Notes under the pieces: generated by a model
The model's input: only the letters and a program-made list of their open reading frames with translations
Told to the model about the DNA's origin: nothing
Databases searched by the model: none
Position numbers and translations under genes: made by a program
DNA from: Manihot esculenta
Taxonomy: Eukaryota; Streptophyta; Magnoliopsida; Malpighiales; Euphorbiaceae
Length of the DNA: 64,000 nt
Direction: 5' to 3'
Assembly: GCF_001659605.2 (NCBI RefSeq)
Contig: NC_035172.2
Span: forward strand, 29,315,342 to 29,379,341
Shown: piece after piece, positions 12,031-22,749 of the stretch
Layout of the letters: each line of letters begins with the position of its first letter
How positions within the stretch are numbered: position 1 is the stretch's first letter

Positions 12031-14365
12031 TGTAATACCCGGCTAGACTCCGGTATCGGAATTCCTACCGTCCGGTGGAATCTCGGATGTCGGAAACCTC
12101 TAGAAGGATAAAATCATGTTTTTATAAAATGTTTTAATGTATTTTATGGTTTTAAGTAAAAAGGAAATTGAGTTTTGAATGAAAATAGCCTTGGAGAAAG
12201 ACTCAGGTTCGGCCGCCGAACCTCAAGTTCGGCCGCCGAACCTCAAGTTCGGCTGCCGAACATGCTTGCGCTTCGGGAGTGCTTTAGGCCCCCGAAGGCA
12301 TAAGTGAGGAAAGTCCAGGTTCGGCTGCCGAACCTTATGTTCGGCTGCCGAACATGGCATGCATGCGGAGGCACGTTAGGCCCCCGAAAGCGGCCTGGCC
12401 AGCCACCTATAAAGGGGTCCCCATGTCCGAACGGGTGAGCTTTTCTCCCCGTTTTCGGCCAAGGTGAGTTCTCCGCCGTCCCTCATCGATTTTAAGCTTC
12501 TTCCTTCGAATCTCCATGATTTTCTTATGAGTTTTCACTTGGTTTGAAGATATTTGAGCAAAAGAGCAAGTTTTGGAGCTTGGAGGTTCAAAGAGTTGAT
12601 TTCTCCCCCATCTCTGAGTTGGATCATCTTCCCTCTCGAGCTTCAAGAGGTAAGAGTAGATCCACACTCCTTTTCAAGTTTTAGTTGAGTTTTAAGAGGA
12701 TTCTTGGGGTAGAAATGCATGTTTAGGTTAGTTGAGCATTGTTAGGTTTTATGTGTGTTTATGAGCAATGTATGTTGGATATGCAAGTTTGATGTGTTGT
12801 AGTTGGGGTTTAGGATAGTTTGAAGCCCCTAGGAGTTATTGTATGTGTTTATGCATGTTTTGGTTGAGTTGTGAAGTTTGGGAGGCAATTGTGCATGAGT
12901 TGAGGCTGAGTTCTGCCTTTAAAAGAACTCAGGTTCGGCTGCCGAAAAGACTTTCGGCCGCCGAACCTGCCTGTGGAGGCCAACTTTTGGCTGCCGAACC
13001 CTGCCCCCGAAAGTGGACTTTCGGCTCTGGAAGGGAGTTTCGGCCGTCGAAGGTGCCGCCGAACATGCATGAGTTTCGTCTCTGGAGGGAACCTTCGGCC
13101 GCCGAAAGTGCCGCCGAAGGTGTATGACTTTCGGCTCTGGAGGGCCTTTCGGCCGCCGAACCTGCCGCCGAAAGTGCCCTATTCAGCCCTCCTTTGCATG
13201 TTTTCTATGATTGTTTTGAGGAATTTTAAGGGAATTTTGGGAAGTATTTTAGAGTCATGTTCTTGTATGTTTGGTCCCTCATTTGAGTCCACCTGTGTAG
13301 GTTCGGACCCGAGGAACCGAGGACCCCAGCAGTGAGTCAGCTGCTCCAGTGTCTGGTCAGAGCTAGCCAGAGGTGAGTGGAATAACTCTTTATGTTTTAA
13401 ACTAAATAATGAATATTTCAGCATGATTCACGCATCATAGATACCATGTGATATGTTAGGGTGTTTGCATTAGTATTCACGAATATGTTGCATTGCATAT
13501 ATGTTGTTGATGTGGATGAATATTGAGTGATCCATTAGCCCTCGTATGTTATGTCATGATATGATGATGATACGGTATGGAAGTCTAGGAAGACCCATTC
13601 TACGTCCCTGGCACTATGTAAGAGAAAGTCCAGGAAGACCCATTCTACGTCCCTGGCATCTTGGAATGATATGTTATGTTATGTTATGTAAGAGAAAGAC
13701 CAGGACCCATTCTACGTTCTGGCACTATTGGAAAATGTAGAGGGCTATTGGTGACAAGTTCATCCTTTATGTGATATGTTTGTGATGTGATGCGTTTCAT
13801 GAAAGCATGGACTTTAAATTTAATGTTTTACTATTCTGCTCACTGGGCTCTAGTAGCTCACCCCTCTCCCTTAACCCCCCAGGTTTGCAGGTACGGGATA
13901 GGCCAGGAGGTCAAGAAGAGTAAAGTATGTTATGTAATAGTTAGATGTGGACATGAGGAAATATAAAGTATTGAATAGTTATGTAATGTAATGATGAGTA
14001 TTGAGGTATAGAATTGTGCTTGACCCTAGTATGTTGTTAATCTCTTTTTGGTTACATGATCTTTTAATGAAATGTTTTATGATGTTTATATAAACCAAAC
14101 TTAATATATGTTGTCACCCCATTGGAGCATTGATGAGGACTCCAAAGAGGGGTTAATGTTTATGATTATGTTTATGAATAGTGCATGCACAGGTTGAGTT
14201 TGGTGAATGAATAAAAAGAAAAGTTCAAAATTTTTATGTATGTGTTGATCATGTATGGGATTAAACAGGTTTTCAGGATGTATGTCAGGCTTGCTACGGG
14301 TCCCGGCGGCCTTATGCCGATCTGGATCCTAGCGCCGGTAGCGGTCCGATTTCCGGGTCGTTACA
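12031..14365 (+). repeat. 3' LTR of element B
   Basis: 2335 bp, TGTAATACCC to GTCGTTACA. It corresponds to the 5' LTR with scattered substitutions and a roughly 20-bp length difference in the palindrome block around 12320-12360. TATA-like box at 12408. Confidence 0.93.
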
Positions 14366-16187
14366 CCAAGGTAGCACCATGGGTAGATAGCCAATCCATC
14401 CCTAGAATGACGTCAAAATCTGTCAAGTCTATAACCACAAGGTCGGCTAGAAGGCATCTATCCTCAACAAACACAGGACTATACCGGCAGACTGACTCTG
14501 CCACTGATGGATCACACTTGGGTCCACTGACCCAGAGGGGACACTCTAACCCAGAGACTAACAAACCCAACCTCTCAACTGCTCTCGGAGCAACAAAAGA
14601 ATGAGATGCACCAGGGTTCATTAATGCATACACGTCAGAACAACCAATGATGAGATTACCTGACACCACGGTGTTGGACGTGTTTGCCTCCTGCTGTGTC
14701 ATTGTGAAGATCCGTGCTGGAGCTGATGGACCTTCACCCCGGGAACCTACTGAAGAAGAGGCTGCCCCTCTCCCTTTGCCTCTGCCACTGCCCTGAGTCG
14801 TGGCTGGAGCTACTGGTTGGGCTACTCTACCAGAACCCGTCTGCTGGGACGGTGCCATAAAAACTACTCTAGGACACTCCCAAGCCATGTGTCCCTCTTG
14901 CCCACATCTGAAACATGCAGTCGTCCCAAACCGGCAGACTTCTTTGTGTGGCTTACCACACTTCATACAAGCAAGACTGCCTGAGCCAGAGCTTGAGCCA
15001 CCTCCCAATCCCAGACCGGACTTTATCTTGTTCCAGAACTTGTTCTTCTTGGACCTTGATCTGTCCATCTTCACACTGGTCGGAGTCTTAGAACCTGAAG
15101 GCTGTGCCACTGACTGATTAACTTTTCCCTCGATTATTGCACTAGCCTCCATCCTCAAGGCCATATCCACTATAGCATGGAAGCTCTCCCTTTCGCTGAT
15201 TGGATTAAAGAGGAATACCTGGAATGAAGTTTCATGATATACCTTCTAGCCTTCTTCCGGTCTGTGTCAAAGGCTTGCCCTGCAAATGGCAACAGCTCCA
15301 AGAACTTATCGATGTACTCATCTACACTCATCTCCTCCATCTGCCTTAATTGCTCAAACTCAATCATCTTCAACTCCCTGGAGCTATCAGGGAAAGCCCA
15401 TCCTGCAAATTCATTTGCAAATTCCTCCCAGGATAGACTATCTAACCTCGGATCCACATAGGTCTTGAACCAATCTTTGGCCTTCTTGCACTTTAGTGTG
15501 AAACCCGCCATCTGAATGGCCCGACTATCACTTGCTCCCAACTCATAAGTTATCATTTTTACCGTTTTGAGGTACTCAAACGGATCATCACCAGTCTCAT
15601 ATTTGGGAGCACCCAGCTTAAGGTAATCAGTCATCTTCACCTTGTCCCCCCCAGATGAGCTAGGTTTGGGTACTTAGACATTAGGGGTAGTTAGCTCTAC
15701 TGGTGGAGGAGGAGGTGCTACATTCCCTGAGGTAGGGTTTGCTGGGTTTGGATAGAAGGGTGGGGGTGGATACATAGGGTACTGAGGGTATGGTGGGTGA
15801 AAGGGAGGGTAAGGCATGTAGGAAGGGTATGGGTTAAAGCTAGAGAAATCCGATGTACCCCTCATCGGATACCCTGAGCCCTGAGGAAAGGGTGGATAAC
15901 CAAACCCCGAGGCCTGAGCGCCTCCCTGCGACTCCCCTATACCTTCCTTAGACATGCTTACACTCAGGCTTCCATCTCTCCTCTGGTCAACATCCATATC
16001 CTCCCTTACTTCTGCTGAACTCCCACCCTGATCTGCACCCCTTCTACTAGCATCAAAAGACCTTCTAGGGTCCCTCGCTATTCTCTCTCTACTAGATCTG
16101 CATGACATTGCCCTTAGCAATGCAGGAGGACGGGCATCCATGCCCTCATTCTCTGGTGGTACTCCAGTCTCTACGAGTGCCTCTCAT
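14366..16187 (-). pseudogene. Element A gag and protease N-terminal part
   Basis: The start codon lies at 16187 (MRGTRR), but a small deletion right after it shifts the frame; the right frame resumes at MDARPPALLRAM (16141). The Pro/Tyr-rich linker is at 15850-15700. A TAA at about 15672 separates it from the capsid-like domain (15640-15170: DYLKLGAPKYETGDDPFEYLKTV to YIMKLHSRYSSLI). A frameshift at about 15175 precedes the last part (15170-14366). That part holds CMKCGKPHKEVC, a good zinc knuckle CFRCGQEGHMAWEC, a Gly/Arg-rich run and the protease text MNPGASHSF, in which the usual active-site Asp is Asn. It stops where element B inserted. Confidence 0.87.
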
Positions 16188-16432
16188 TCTATTTCTGAAA
16201 ACAACACAACATACACATAAACATTAGCATCAAATGGTTCATGTGGAAACACATGAACCCATACATACATATCATATCATTAATGCACATGTATGAAATC
16301 ATGGCAATTCACATCATCATCAAGACAGGACTCTACATCCTATCCTAGTGGACATGATTTTTCCTATTGTGCTTGCCCTTCTATAACCTCTATGAGCCCG
16401 ACACTCTCTAGGTCCGACCATATGAACCTAGG

Positions 16433-16444
16433 GCTCTGATACCA
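16433..16444 (-). other. Primer-binding site, element A
   Basis: GCTCTGATACCA on the plus strand is the reverse of TGGTATCAGAGC, next to the A LTR boundary at 16448. Confidence 0.9.
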
Positions 16445-16447
16445 ATC

Positions 16448-16692
16448 TGTAACGACCCGGAAACCGAACCGCTACTGGCGCTAGGATCTAGATCAACATA
16501 AGGTCGCCGGGACCCGTAGCAAGCCTAACATACAACCTGTGTACCTGATAACATCCCATACATGATCATACATTTTCATAAAATTTTAAAACTTTCCATT
16601 CACCAAGCTTGACCTGTGCATGCACTAAAACAATATACATAAAACCCCTACTAGAGCCCTCATCAAATGCTCTAGTGAGTCGACATAACATA
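16448..16692 (-). repeat. Element A 5' LTR, only the last 245 bp kept
   Basis: It begins (plus strand) TGTAACGACCCGG and matches the ends of other LTRs here, e.g. 50372-50620. It stops after GACATAACATA, where another LTR end starts. The remaining roughly 2 kb of this LTR is missing. Confidence 0.85.
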
Positions 16693-16778
16693 TGTAACGA
16701 CCCGAAAACTGGACCGCTACCGGCGCTAGGATCCAGATCGGCTTAAGGCCGCCGGGATCCGTAGCAAGCCTAACATAC
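16693..16778 (-). repeat. 86-bp LTR terminal fragment, probably element C 3' LTR end
   Basis: It starts TGTAACGACCCGAAAACTGG and follows the LTR end sequence to GCCTAACATAC, then changes abruptly to gag text. Position and orientation fit the outer end of element C's 3' LTR after a deletion that removed C's pol and most of the LTR. Confidence 0.6.
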
Positions 16779-16820
16779 CTCCTTTCTCCCATACCCTCTT
16801 CAGACCTGGCCATACCCATG
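16779..16820 (-). pseudogene. Element C gag fragment
   Basis: The minus strand reads MGMARSEEGMGER-like text that matches the EGMGES part of gag in elements A and D. It continues the gag start at 28844-28620 once the E/D insertion is removed. Confidence 0.65.
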
Positions 16821-16825
16821 CTTTC

Positions 16826-17192
16826 TGTAATACCCGGCTAGACTCCGATATCGGAATTCCTACCGTCCGGTGGAATCTCGGATGTCGAAAATCTATAGAA
16901 GGGTAAAATCATGTTTTTATAAAATTTTTTAATGTATTTTATGTTTTAAGTAAAAAGGAAATTGAGTTTTGTATGAAAATGACCAAGGAGGCATTTCCAG
17001 GTTCGGCCGCTGAACCTCAAGTTCGGTCGCCGAACGTGGGATGGTTTAGGGGGCATGTTAGGCTACCGAAAGTCTCAAAGGTTCGGCCGCCGAACCTCAT
17101 GTTCGGCCGCCGAACTTGCATGAGATGTGGGGGCACGTTCGGCTGCCGAAAGGTAGTCTGCCAGCCCTATATAAGAGCTCCATGGCCGAAAC
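16826..17192 (+). repeat. Solo LTR E, left part
   Basis: It begins TGTAATACCCGGC and follows the element B LTR to CCATGGCCGAAAC, where D interrupts it. Outer 5-bp flanks are CTTTC (16821-16825) and TTTTC (28615-28619), a target duplication with one mismatch. A TATA-like TATATAAG is at 17168-17175. Confidence 0.88.
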
Positions 17193-19373
17193 TGTAACGA
17201 CCCCAAAATGGACCGTCACCGGCGCTAGGATTCAGGTCGGCTTAAGGCCGCCAGAACCCGTAGCAAGCCTGCTATACTCTCTGTGTACCTGTAAACCTCA
17301 TACATGATCATACATTTTCTGTGAAAATAAAACTCTTTTCTGAACCAAGGCTTAACCTGTGCATGCACTATCTCTGTACTCTGTACTCATGTACTCTGTA
17401 CTCTGTATCCCTGACTAGAGCTTGCTCTAGATGGGCTATCTCATACCTGTTAAGCCTGGTTTTCACATACAGGAAAACATATATACATATACAGATCATG
17501 TACAAAACATACATCACTAGGTCAAGCAACAACTATTACATCTCTTTAATATTACATGTCCACTCTAAGCTATTACAGATCTCTTTACTTTTCCTGTACT
17601 CTGCTGGACTGTCCCTGTACACTGTACACTGAACCTGCAAAACTGGGGTTAAGGGAGTGGGATGAGCTCTATAGCCCAGTGAGTAGAACAGTAAAACATC
17701 TCAGTAAAATATGATCTCATGAAATGCACCATATCACAGACAAGCCACATCACGAGTAAACCTGTCACCACATAGTCCCAGTAACTCTGTGCCAGGGCGT
17801 AGAATCGAGCACCTGGTCTTCCTGTCATATATGTATATGTGTATATAACACCTCTGTACTTACCATTGCCAGGGCGTAGTCAAAGGCTCCTGGACTTTGC
17901 TATATACCTGCCAGGGCGTAGTCAAAGGCTCCTGGACTTCACTATACCTGCCAGGGCGTAGTCAAAGGCTCCTGGACTTCCTGTCTGAGACTATTGGATC
18001 ATTCAGCATTTACTCACATCATCAAATAACAATGCAATGCAACATATTCGTGGACTAATGCAATCACCCTATGGCATAAACATGATGCATGAGATATGCT
18101 AAAAGCAATTTGTGGTTCAATTAAAAGTCATAAGTTTAGTTCCACTCACCTCCGGCTATCTGGACTGACTGACTCTGCAGGCTCTGAAACTCTGGAGCAA
18201 TACTCACTGCTGCTCTCTCTGGTTCCTCTGGTCTGTACCTATACAGATAGACTCAAATGAGGGACCAAACTACTGTATCAATACCTCTATTAAACTCCCC
18301 AAGAAACCCCTGAAACTCACTTAACTAGCTATGCAAAGCATGCAAAAGAAAAGCTGGACAGGACACTTTCGGCGGCAGGTTCGGCGGCCGAATGTCCTCT
18401 CCAGAGACGAAACTCAAGCACCTTCGGCGGCACCTTCGGCGGCCGAATCCCCCAAACAGAGCCGAACATGCAAAAACACTCGGGGGCAAGCTGTGGCAAC
18501 CAAGTCACCATGCAGGAGGTTCGGCGGCCGAATGAACCTTCGGCTGCCGAACCTGAGTTCATCCAGAACTCAGCTTCAACGGCAAACCATCTCCTCCTTC
18601 CCTTCAACCACTCAACCCATATATATTCCAACTCCTCACCACACATATACTCATGTATAGGATCACAGGGGTCCAAAACTATCTAACAACCCCAAACAAC
18701 AAAACAAACATAACACATAATCAGGAATACATGCATAAATCATCAAATCTCCCATTAAAACCCTCAACATGCATCTCTCTCTCCCCAACTCCCATAAAAC
18801 CTTCAGAAAACATAAAACCCTGGTCAAGAGCATCACTTACCTCCTGAAGCAAGAAGCTAAACACTCTGAACAAGGGAAAACGGACCAACTCTTCTCACAC
18901 TCTCAAACTCTCTCAACCTCACTTTTTGCTTCACAACCTTCACAACTTGGTAAACGAGCAAACTCTTGCATGAGCTGCTCAAACTTAGCACATAAAGCAT
19001 AGGAGACGTGGCCAACTTCTGGACATGATCTGGTGATAACACCTGGCCAAAATGCTGACTCAGGATGCCCAACAGCTGGCTGGCCAACTCAGTTTCGGCT
19101 GCCGAATCGCATGCAAAACCATGCAACATTCGGGGGCCGAACGTACCTTCGGAAGCCGAACATTGGGCACTTTCGGCGGCCGAACTTACCTTCGGCGGCC
19201 GAACTTGGCTCCTCTGCCTTGGTTCATTTCAACTCAAAACTATCACACTGTAAACCCAGAAAACACATCATAACACGTAGAAAACATAACTCCTACCCTT
19301 ATATAGAATCCCAACACCCCGGATGCCATCAGACAACAGAAATTCCGGTGCCGGATTCTAGCCGGGTATTACA
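17193..19373 (-). repeat. 3' LTR of element D
   Basis: 2181 bp. For this minus-strand element it is the downstream LTR. A cluster of CCAGGGCGTAGTCAAAGG repeats lies at about 17800-17990 and GCCGAA/TTCGGC palindromes at 18365-18560 and 19090-19205. Confidence 0.95.
17800..17990. repeat. Tandem repeat in D LTR (copy at 25191-25381)
   Basis: Three close copies of a unit containing GCCAGGGCGTAGTCAAAGG...CTCCTGGACTT, plus a diverged copy (GTGCCAGGGCGTAGAATCG at about 17811). Equivalent arrays occur in the B LTRs (7000-7145, 13585-13735) and in Z (690-800), with different spacing. Confidence 0.85.
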
Positions 19374-19388
19374 TTCTCCCCTCCTTAA
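19374..19388 (-). other. Polypurine tract, element D
   Basis: The minus strand reads CTTAAGGAGGGGAGAA directly before the LTR boundary at 19373. It matches the tract of element B in place and form. Confidence 0.85.
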
Positions 19389-19494
19389 GAACATTCGTCC
19401 TCGGATGTTCCTAAAACAACAAAAATAAAACACAAGGAGGAAACTAACCTCAAAACAAATATGGATACTGCTGGAGCATAGACTCCCGCGTCTC

Positions 19495-22400
19495 TCAGGT
19501 GCACTCTTCTAGCTTATGGTGGTTCCATAGAACTTTCACCATCGGAATCTCCTTGTTCCTTAGCTGTCTGATCTGCGTGTCCAGAATCCGCACTGGCTGC
19601 TCTATATAGGTGAGATCTGTATGAATCTCCACCTCAGGCTCACTCAGAACCTGATTCGGATCTGACACAAACTGTCGTAGCATAGAAACATGAAATACCG
19701 GGTGAATTCTCTCCATCGAAGCAGGTAAATCCAGCTTATACGACACATTTCTGATCCTCTGCAACACCTCAAAGGGTCCAATGTACCGTGGAGCCAATTT
19801 ACCTTTCTTTCCAAAACGAACCACTCCTTTCATTGGAGACACTTTCAGCAATACCCAATTACCCTCTTGAAACTCTAACTGTTTTCTGCGAACGTCTGCA
19901 TAACTTTTCTGTCTACTCTGAGCTGTTCTGATTCTCTCTCTGATCATGGGCACCATTCTACTGGTAATGTCTACTAACTCTGGCCCTGCAAGAGCCTTCT
20001 CTCCTACTTCTTCCCAGCAAACAGGGGATCTGCACTTCCTCCCATACAAAGCTTCATAAGGAGCCATCCCGATGCTCGCATGATGACTGTTATTGTAGGC
20101 AAACTCCACCAAAGGTAGATGCTGCCTCCAAGAACCGCCAAAGTCTAACACACATAGTCGAAGCATATCCTCTATGGTCTGGATGGTCCTTTCTGATTGT
20201 CCATCAGTCTGTGGGTGGAAAGCAGTACTAAAATTCAATCTCGTGCCCATCGCACTTTGCAGACTCCGCCAAAAGCGAGAGGTAAACTGAGGTCCTCTGT
20301 CTGACACTATAGACACTGGAACTCCATGTAATCTTACTATCTCATCCAGATAGACCTGTGCCAACTTATCCACAGAATAGTTACTCCGTACTGGAAGAAA
20401 ATGAGCAGATTTTGTGAGTCTGTCCACAATCACCCATATCGAGTCTATCCTGTTGGACGCTACTGGTAAACCCACTACAAAATCCATGGCTATGTTCTCC
20501 CATTTCCACTCTGGAATCGGTAATGGGTTAAGCATTCCGGCTGGTTTCTGATGCTCTAATTTCACCCTCTGACAAACCTCACAGGCTGTCACGAACTGCG
20601 CCACTTCTTTCTTCATGGCTGGCCACCAATAGACCCTTTTCAGATCCTGATACATCTTGGTGGTTCCTGGGTGAACACTATACCTCGCATTATGAGCTTC
20701 CCTCATAATGTCTTCCTTCACACTGCCCTTATCTGGTACACAAAGTCGACTCCCATAGCGAAGGATCCCTTTGCTGTCAAATCTAAACTCTGCGTTATTG
20801 CCTGACTGAACAGTCCTGGCAATTTTCATCAACTCAGGGTCCTCATGCTGTCTCTGAGCTATCTGCTCCAGAAACACAGGTGTCACTCTCATCTGTGCTA
20901 TCAACGCACCTGTACCAGACAACTCTAGCTGTAATCCCTCGTCAAAGAGCGTATAAAGCTCCATCACAACTGGTCTCCGCTCTGCTACTATATGGGATAA
21001 ACTACCTAGTGACTTCCGGCTTAGGGCGTCTGTGACAACATTCGCCTTACCCGGATGATACTGGATCGTACAATCATAATCACTGAGCAATTCGACCCAT
21101 CTTCTCTGCCGCAAATTCAGCTCTCTCTGACTTAAGATGTACTGTAAACTCTTGTGATCGGTGAAGATCTCGCATTTAACCCCGTAGAGGTAATGCCTCC
21201 ACATCTTAAGTGCAAAGATAACTGCTGCCATCTCTAGGTCATGGGTAGGGTAATTCAACTCGTGCTTCTTCAACTGTCTAGAAGCATAAGCAATCACCTT
21301 ATCACTCTGCATCAAAACACAACCCAATCCCACTCGAGATGCATCACAGAACACTGTGAAATCCTCATGACTAACAGGCAGAGCTAGCACTGGTGCTGAT
21401 GTCAATCTCCTCTTGAGCTCCTCAAAGCTCTCTTCACACTGGTCTGACCAGACAAACTTCTGGTTTTTCTGAGTCAGTTTGGTCATAGGAGCTGCTATCT
21501 TTGAGAAGTTCTGAACGAACCTCCTGTAGTAACCTGCCAGTCCTAGAAAGCTTTTAATCTCAGTCACTGTCGTGGGTCTGGGCCAGTTAGCTACAGCCTC
21601 TATCTTCTTGGGGTCTACCGCAATACCCTCTGCTGATACCACATGTCCCAAGAAGGCAATGCTCCGTAACCAAAACTCACACTTCGAGAACTTGGCATAT
21701 AACCCATGCTCTCTCAGTGTCTGCAGTACTATCCTCAGATGCTGGGCATGCTCCTCTGCATCTCTGGAATACACTAAGATATCATCGATAAACACAATGA
21801 CAAAGTGATCCAGAAACTCACTGAATACCCTGTTCATGAGATCCATAAATGCTGCAGGGGCGTTAGTCAACCCGAACGGCATCACTAAGAACTCATAATG
21901 CCCATATCTGGTCCGAAAAGCTGTCTTAGGCACATCTGCCTCTCTGACTCTCAACTGATGATACCCAGATCTCAGATCTATTTTCGAGAAACAACCTGCT
22001 CCAGCTAGCTGGTCAAATAGATCATCAATCCGAGGTAAGGGATACCTATTCTTGATAGTGACCTTGTTCAACTGTCTATAGTCGATACAAAGTCTAAGGG
22101 ATCCATCCTTCTTTCTGACAAAGAGCACTGGAGCACCCCAAGGTGAGGTACTAGGGCGGATGAAACCCTTATCTACCAAGTCCTGCAACTGTTCTTTTAA
22201 CTCCTTTAACTCTACTGGCGCCATCCTGTAGGGAGGAATAGAAATAGGTCTGGTACCTGGTAGTAATTCAATTTCAAACCCTATCTCCCTATCAGGTGGT
22301 AGTCCTGGCAAATCGTCTGGGAACACATCGAGAAACTCTCGGACTACTGGTACTGTGGCTGGTTCCCTCACCTGACTGTCTAGCTCTCTCACATGAGCTA

Positions 22401-22746
22401 GAAACCCCTGACAACCCCTCCTAAGCAAACGACGAGCCTGAAGGGCTGAAATCATACCTCTGGGTGTACCTCTCCTGTCTCCTCTGAAGACACACTCTGA
22501 CCCATCCTGGTCTCTGAGACTCACTAACTTCTCTCTACAGTCCAACGTAGCACTAGATGCAGGTAGCCAATCCATCCCTAGAATGACATCAAAATCTGTC
22601 AAATCTAGAACCACAAGGTCAGCTGGAAGGCATCTACCCTCAATAAACACTGGACTGAAATGACAGACTGACACTGCCACTGATGGGTCACATCTAGGTC
22701 CACTGACCCAGAGAGGATACTCTAACTCAGAACTGATCAAACCCAA
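19495..22746 (-). CDS. Element D pol: protease end, RT, RNase H, integrase, chromodomain
   Basis: An open frame of 1083 codons in the same frame as the gag ORF upstream, separated by one TAG. Domains in order: retropepsin end ([14 protein letters not shown], about residues 45-60), RT with [16 protein letters not shown] (about 210) and the catalytic [11 protein letters not shown] (about 318), RNase H ([15 protein letters not shown], about 455), integrase zinc region (CEVCQR, about 715), DDE residues in [15 protein letters not shown] and DGQSERT, a GPF module ([11 protein letters not shown]) and a chromodomain. RT, RNase H and integrase keep all motifs I can recognise. The ORF ends at a TGA where the element B copy has Trp in EECTWETRES, removing about 17 chromodomain residues. 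The Met start is arbitrary: translation in an intact element would come from gag. Confidence 0.92.
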   Translation of the reverse strand: MGLISSELEYPLWVSGPRCDPSVAVSVCHFSPVFIEGRCLPADLVVLDLTDFDVILGMDWLPASSATLDCREKLVSLRDQDGSECVFRGDRRGTPRGMISALQARRLLRRGCQGFLAHVRELDSQVREPATVPVVREFLDVFPDDLPGLPPDREIGFEIELLPGTRPISIPPYRMAPVELKELKEQLQDLVDKGFIRPSTSPWGAPVLFVRKKDGSLRLCIDYRQLNKVTIKNRYPLPRIDDLFDQLAGAGCFSKIDLRSGYHQLRVREADVPKTAFRTRYGHYEFLVMPFGLTNAPAAFMDLMNRVFSEFLDHFVIVFIDDILVYSRDAEEHAQHLRIVLQTLREHGLYAKFSKCEFWLRSIAFLGHVVSAEGIAVDPKKIEAVANWPRPTTVTEIKSFLGLAGYYRRFVQNFSKIAAPMTKLTQKNQKFVWSDQCEESFEELKRRLTSAPVLALPVSHEDFTVFCDASRVGLGCVLMQSDKVIAYASRQLKKHELNYPTHDLEMAAVIFALKMWRHYLYGVKCEIFTDHKSLQYILSQRELNLRQRRWVELLSDYDCTIQYHPGKANVVTDALSRKSLGSLSHIVAERRPVVMELYTLFDEGLQLELSGTGALIAQMRVTPVFLEQIAQRQHEDPELMKIARTVQSGNNAEFRFDSKGILRYGSRLCVPDKGSVKEDIMREAHNARYSVHPGTTKMYQDLKRVYWWPAMKKEVAQFVTACEVCQRVKLEHQKPAGMLNPLPIPEWKWENIAMDFVVGLPVASNRIDSIWVIVDRLTKSAHFLPVRSNYSVDKLAQVYLDEIVRLHGVPVSIVSDRGPQFTSRFWRSLQSAMGTRLNFSTAFHPQTDGQSERTIQTIEDMLRLCVLDFGGSWRQHLPLVEFAYNNSHHASIGMAPYEALYGRKCRSPVCWEEVGEKALAGPELVDITSRMVPMIRERIRTAQSRQKSYADVRRKQLEFQEGNWVLLKVSPMKGVVRFGKKGKLAPRYIGPFEVLQRIRNVSYKLDLPASMERIHPVFHVSMLRQFVSDPNQVLSEPEVEIHTDLTYIEQPVRILDTQIRQLRNKEIPMVKVLWNHHKLEECT

Positions 22747-22749
22747 TCT

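Larger units (their letters stand above)
5470..14365 (+). mobile_element. Element B, full-length but decayed Tekay-like chromovirus
   Basis: It consists of a 5' LTR (5470-7784), primer site, shortened gag, pol, polypurine tract and 3' LTR (12031-14365). It interrupts element A's protease region. The 5-bp flanks are CTAAG (5465-5469) and CCAAG (14366-14370), a target duplication with one later substitution. Gag has lost most of its capsid region and pol has at least eight nonsense codons and one frameshift, so the copy cannot be autonomous. The two LTRs differ at many positions by eye, so it is clearly older than element D. Confidence 0.93.
1418..16692 (-). mobile_element. Element A, decayed Tekay-like gypsy chromovirus, interrupted three times
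   Basis: Read on the minus strand, the order is partial 5' LTR (16692-16448), primer site (16444-16433), gag/protease (16187-14366), then RT-RNase H (5469-4024) and RNase H end-integrase-chromodomain (3029-1418). The pieces join cleanly once B (5470-14365) and the hAT element (3030-4023) are removed: the protease text ends at 14366 and resumes at 5469. The coding frame has stops and frameshifts throughout, so this is the oldest layer. Its 3' LTR is outside the window or lost beyond LTR Z. Confidence 0.85.
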
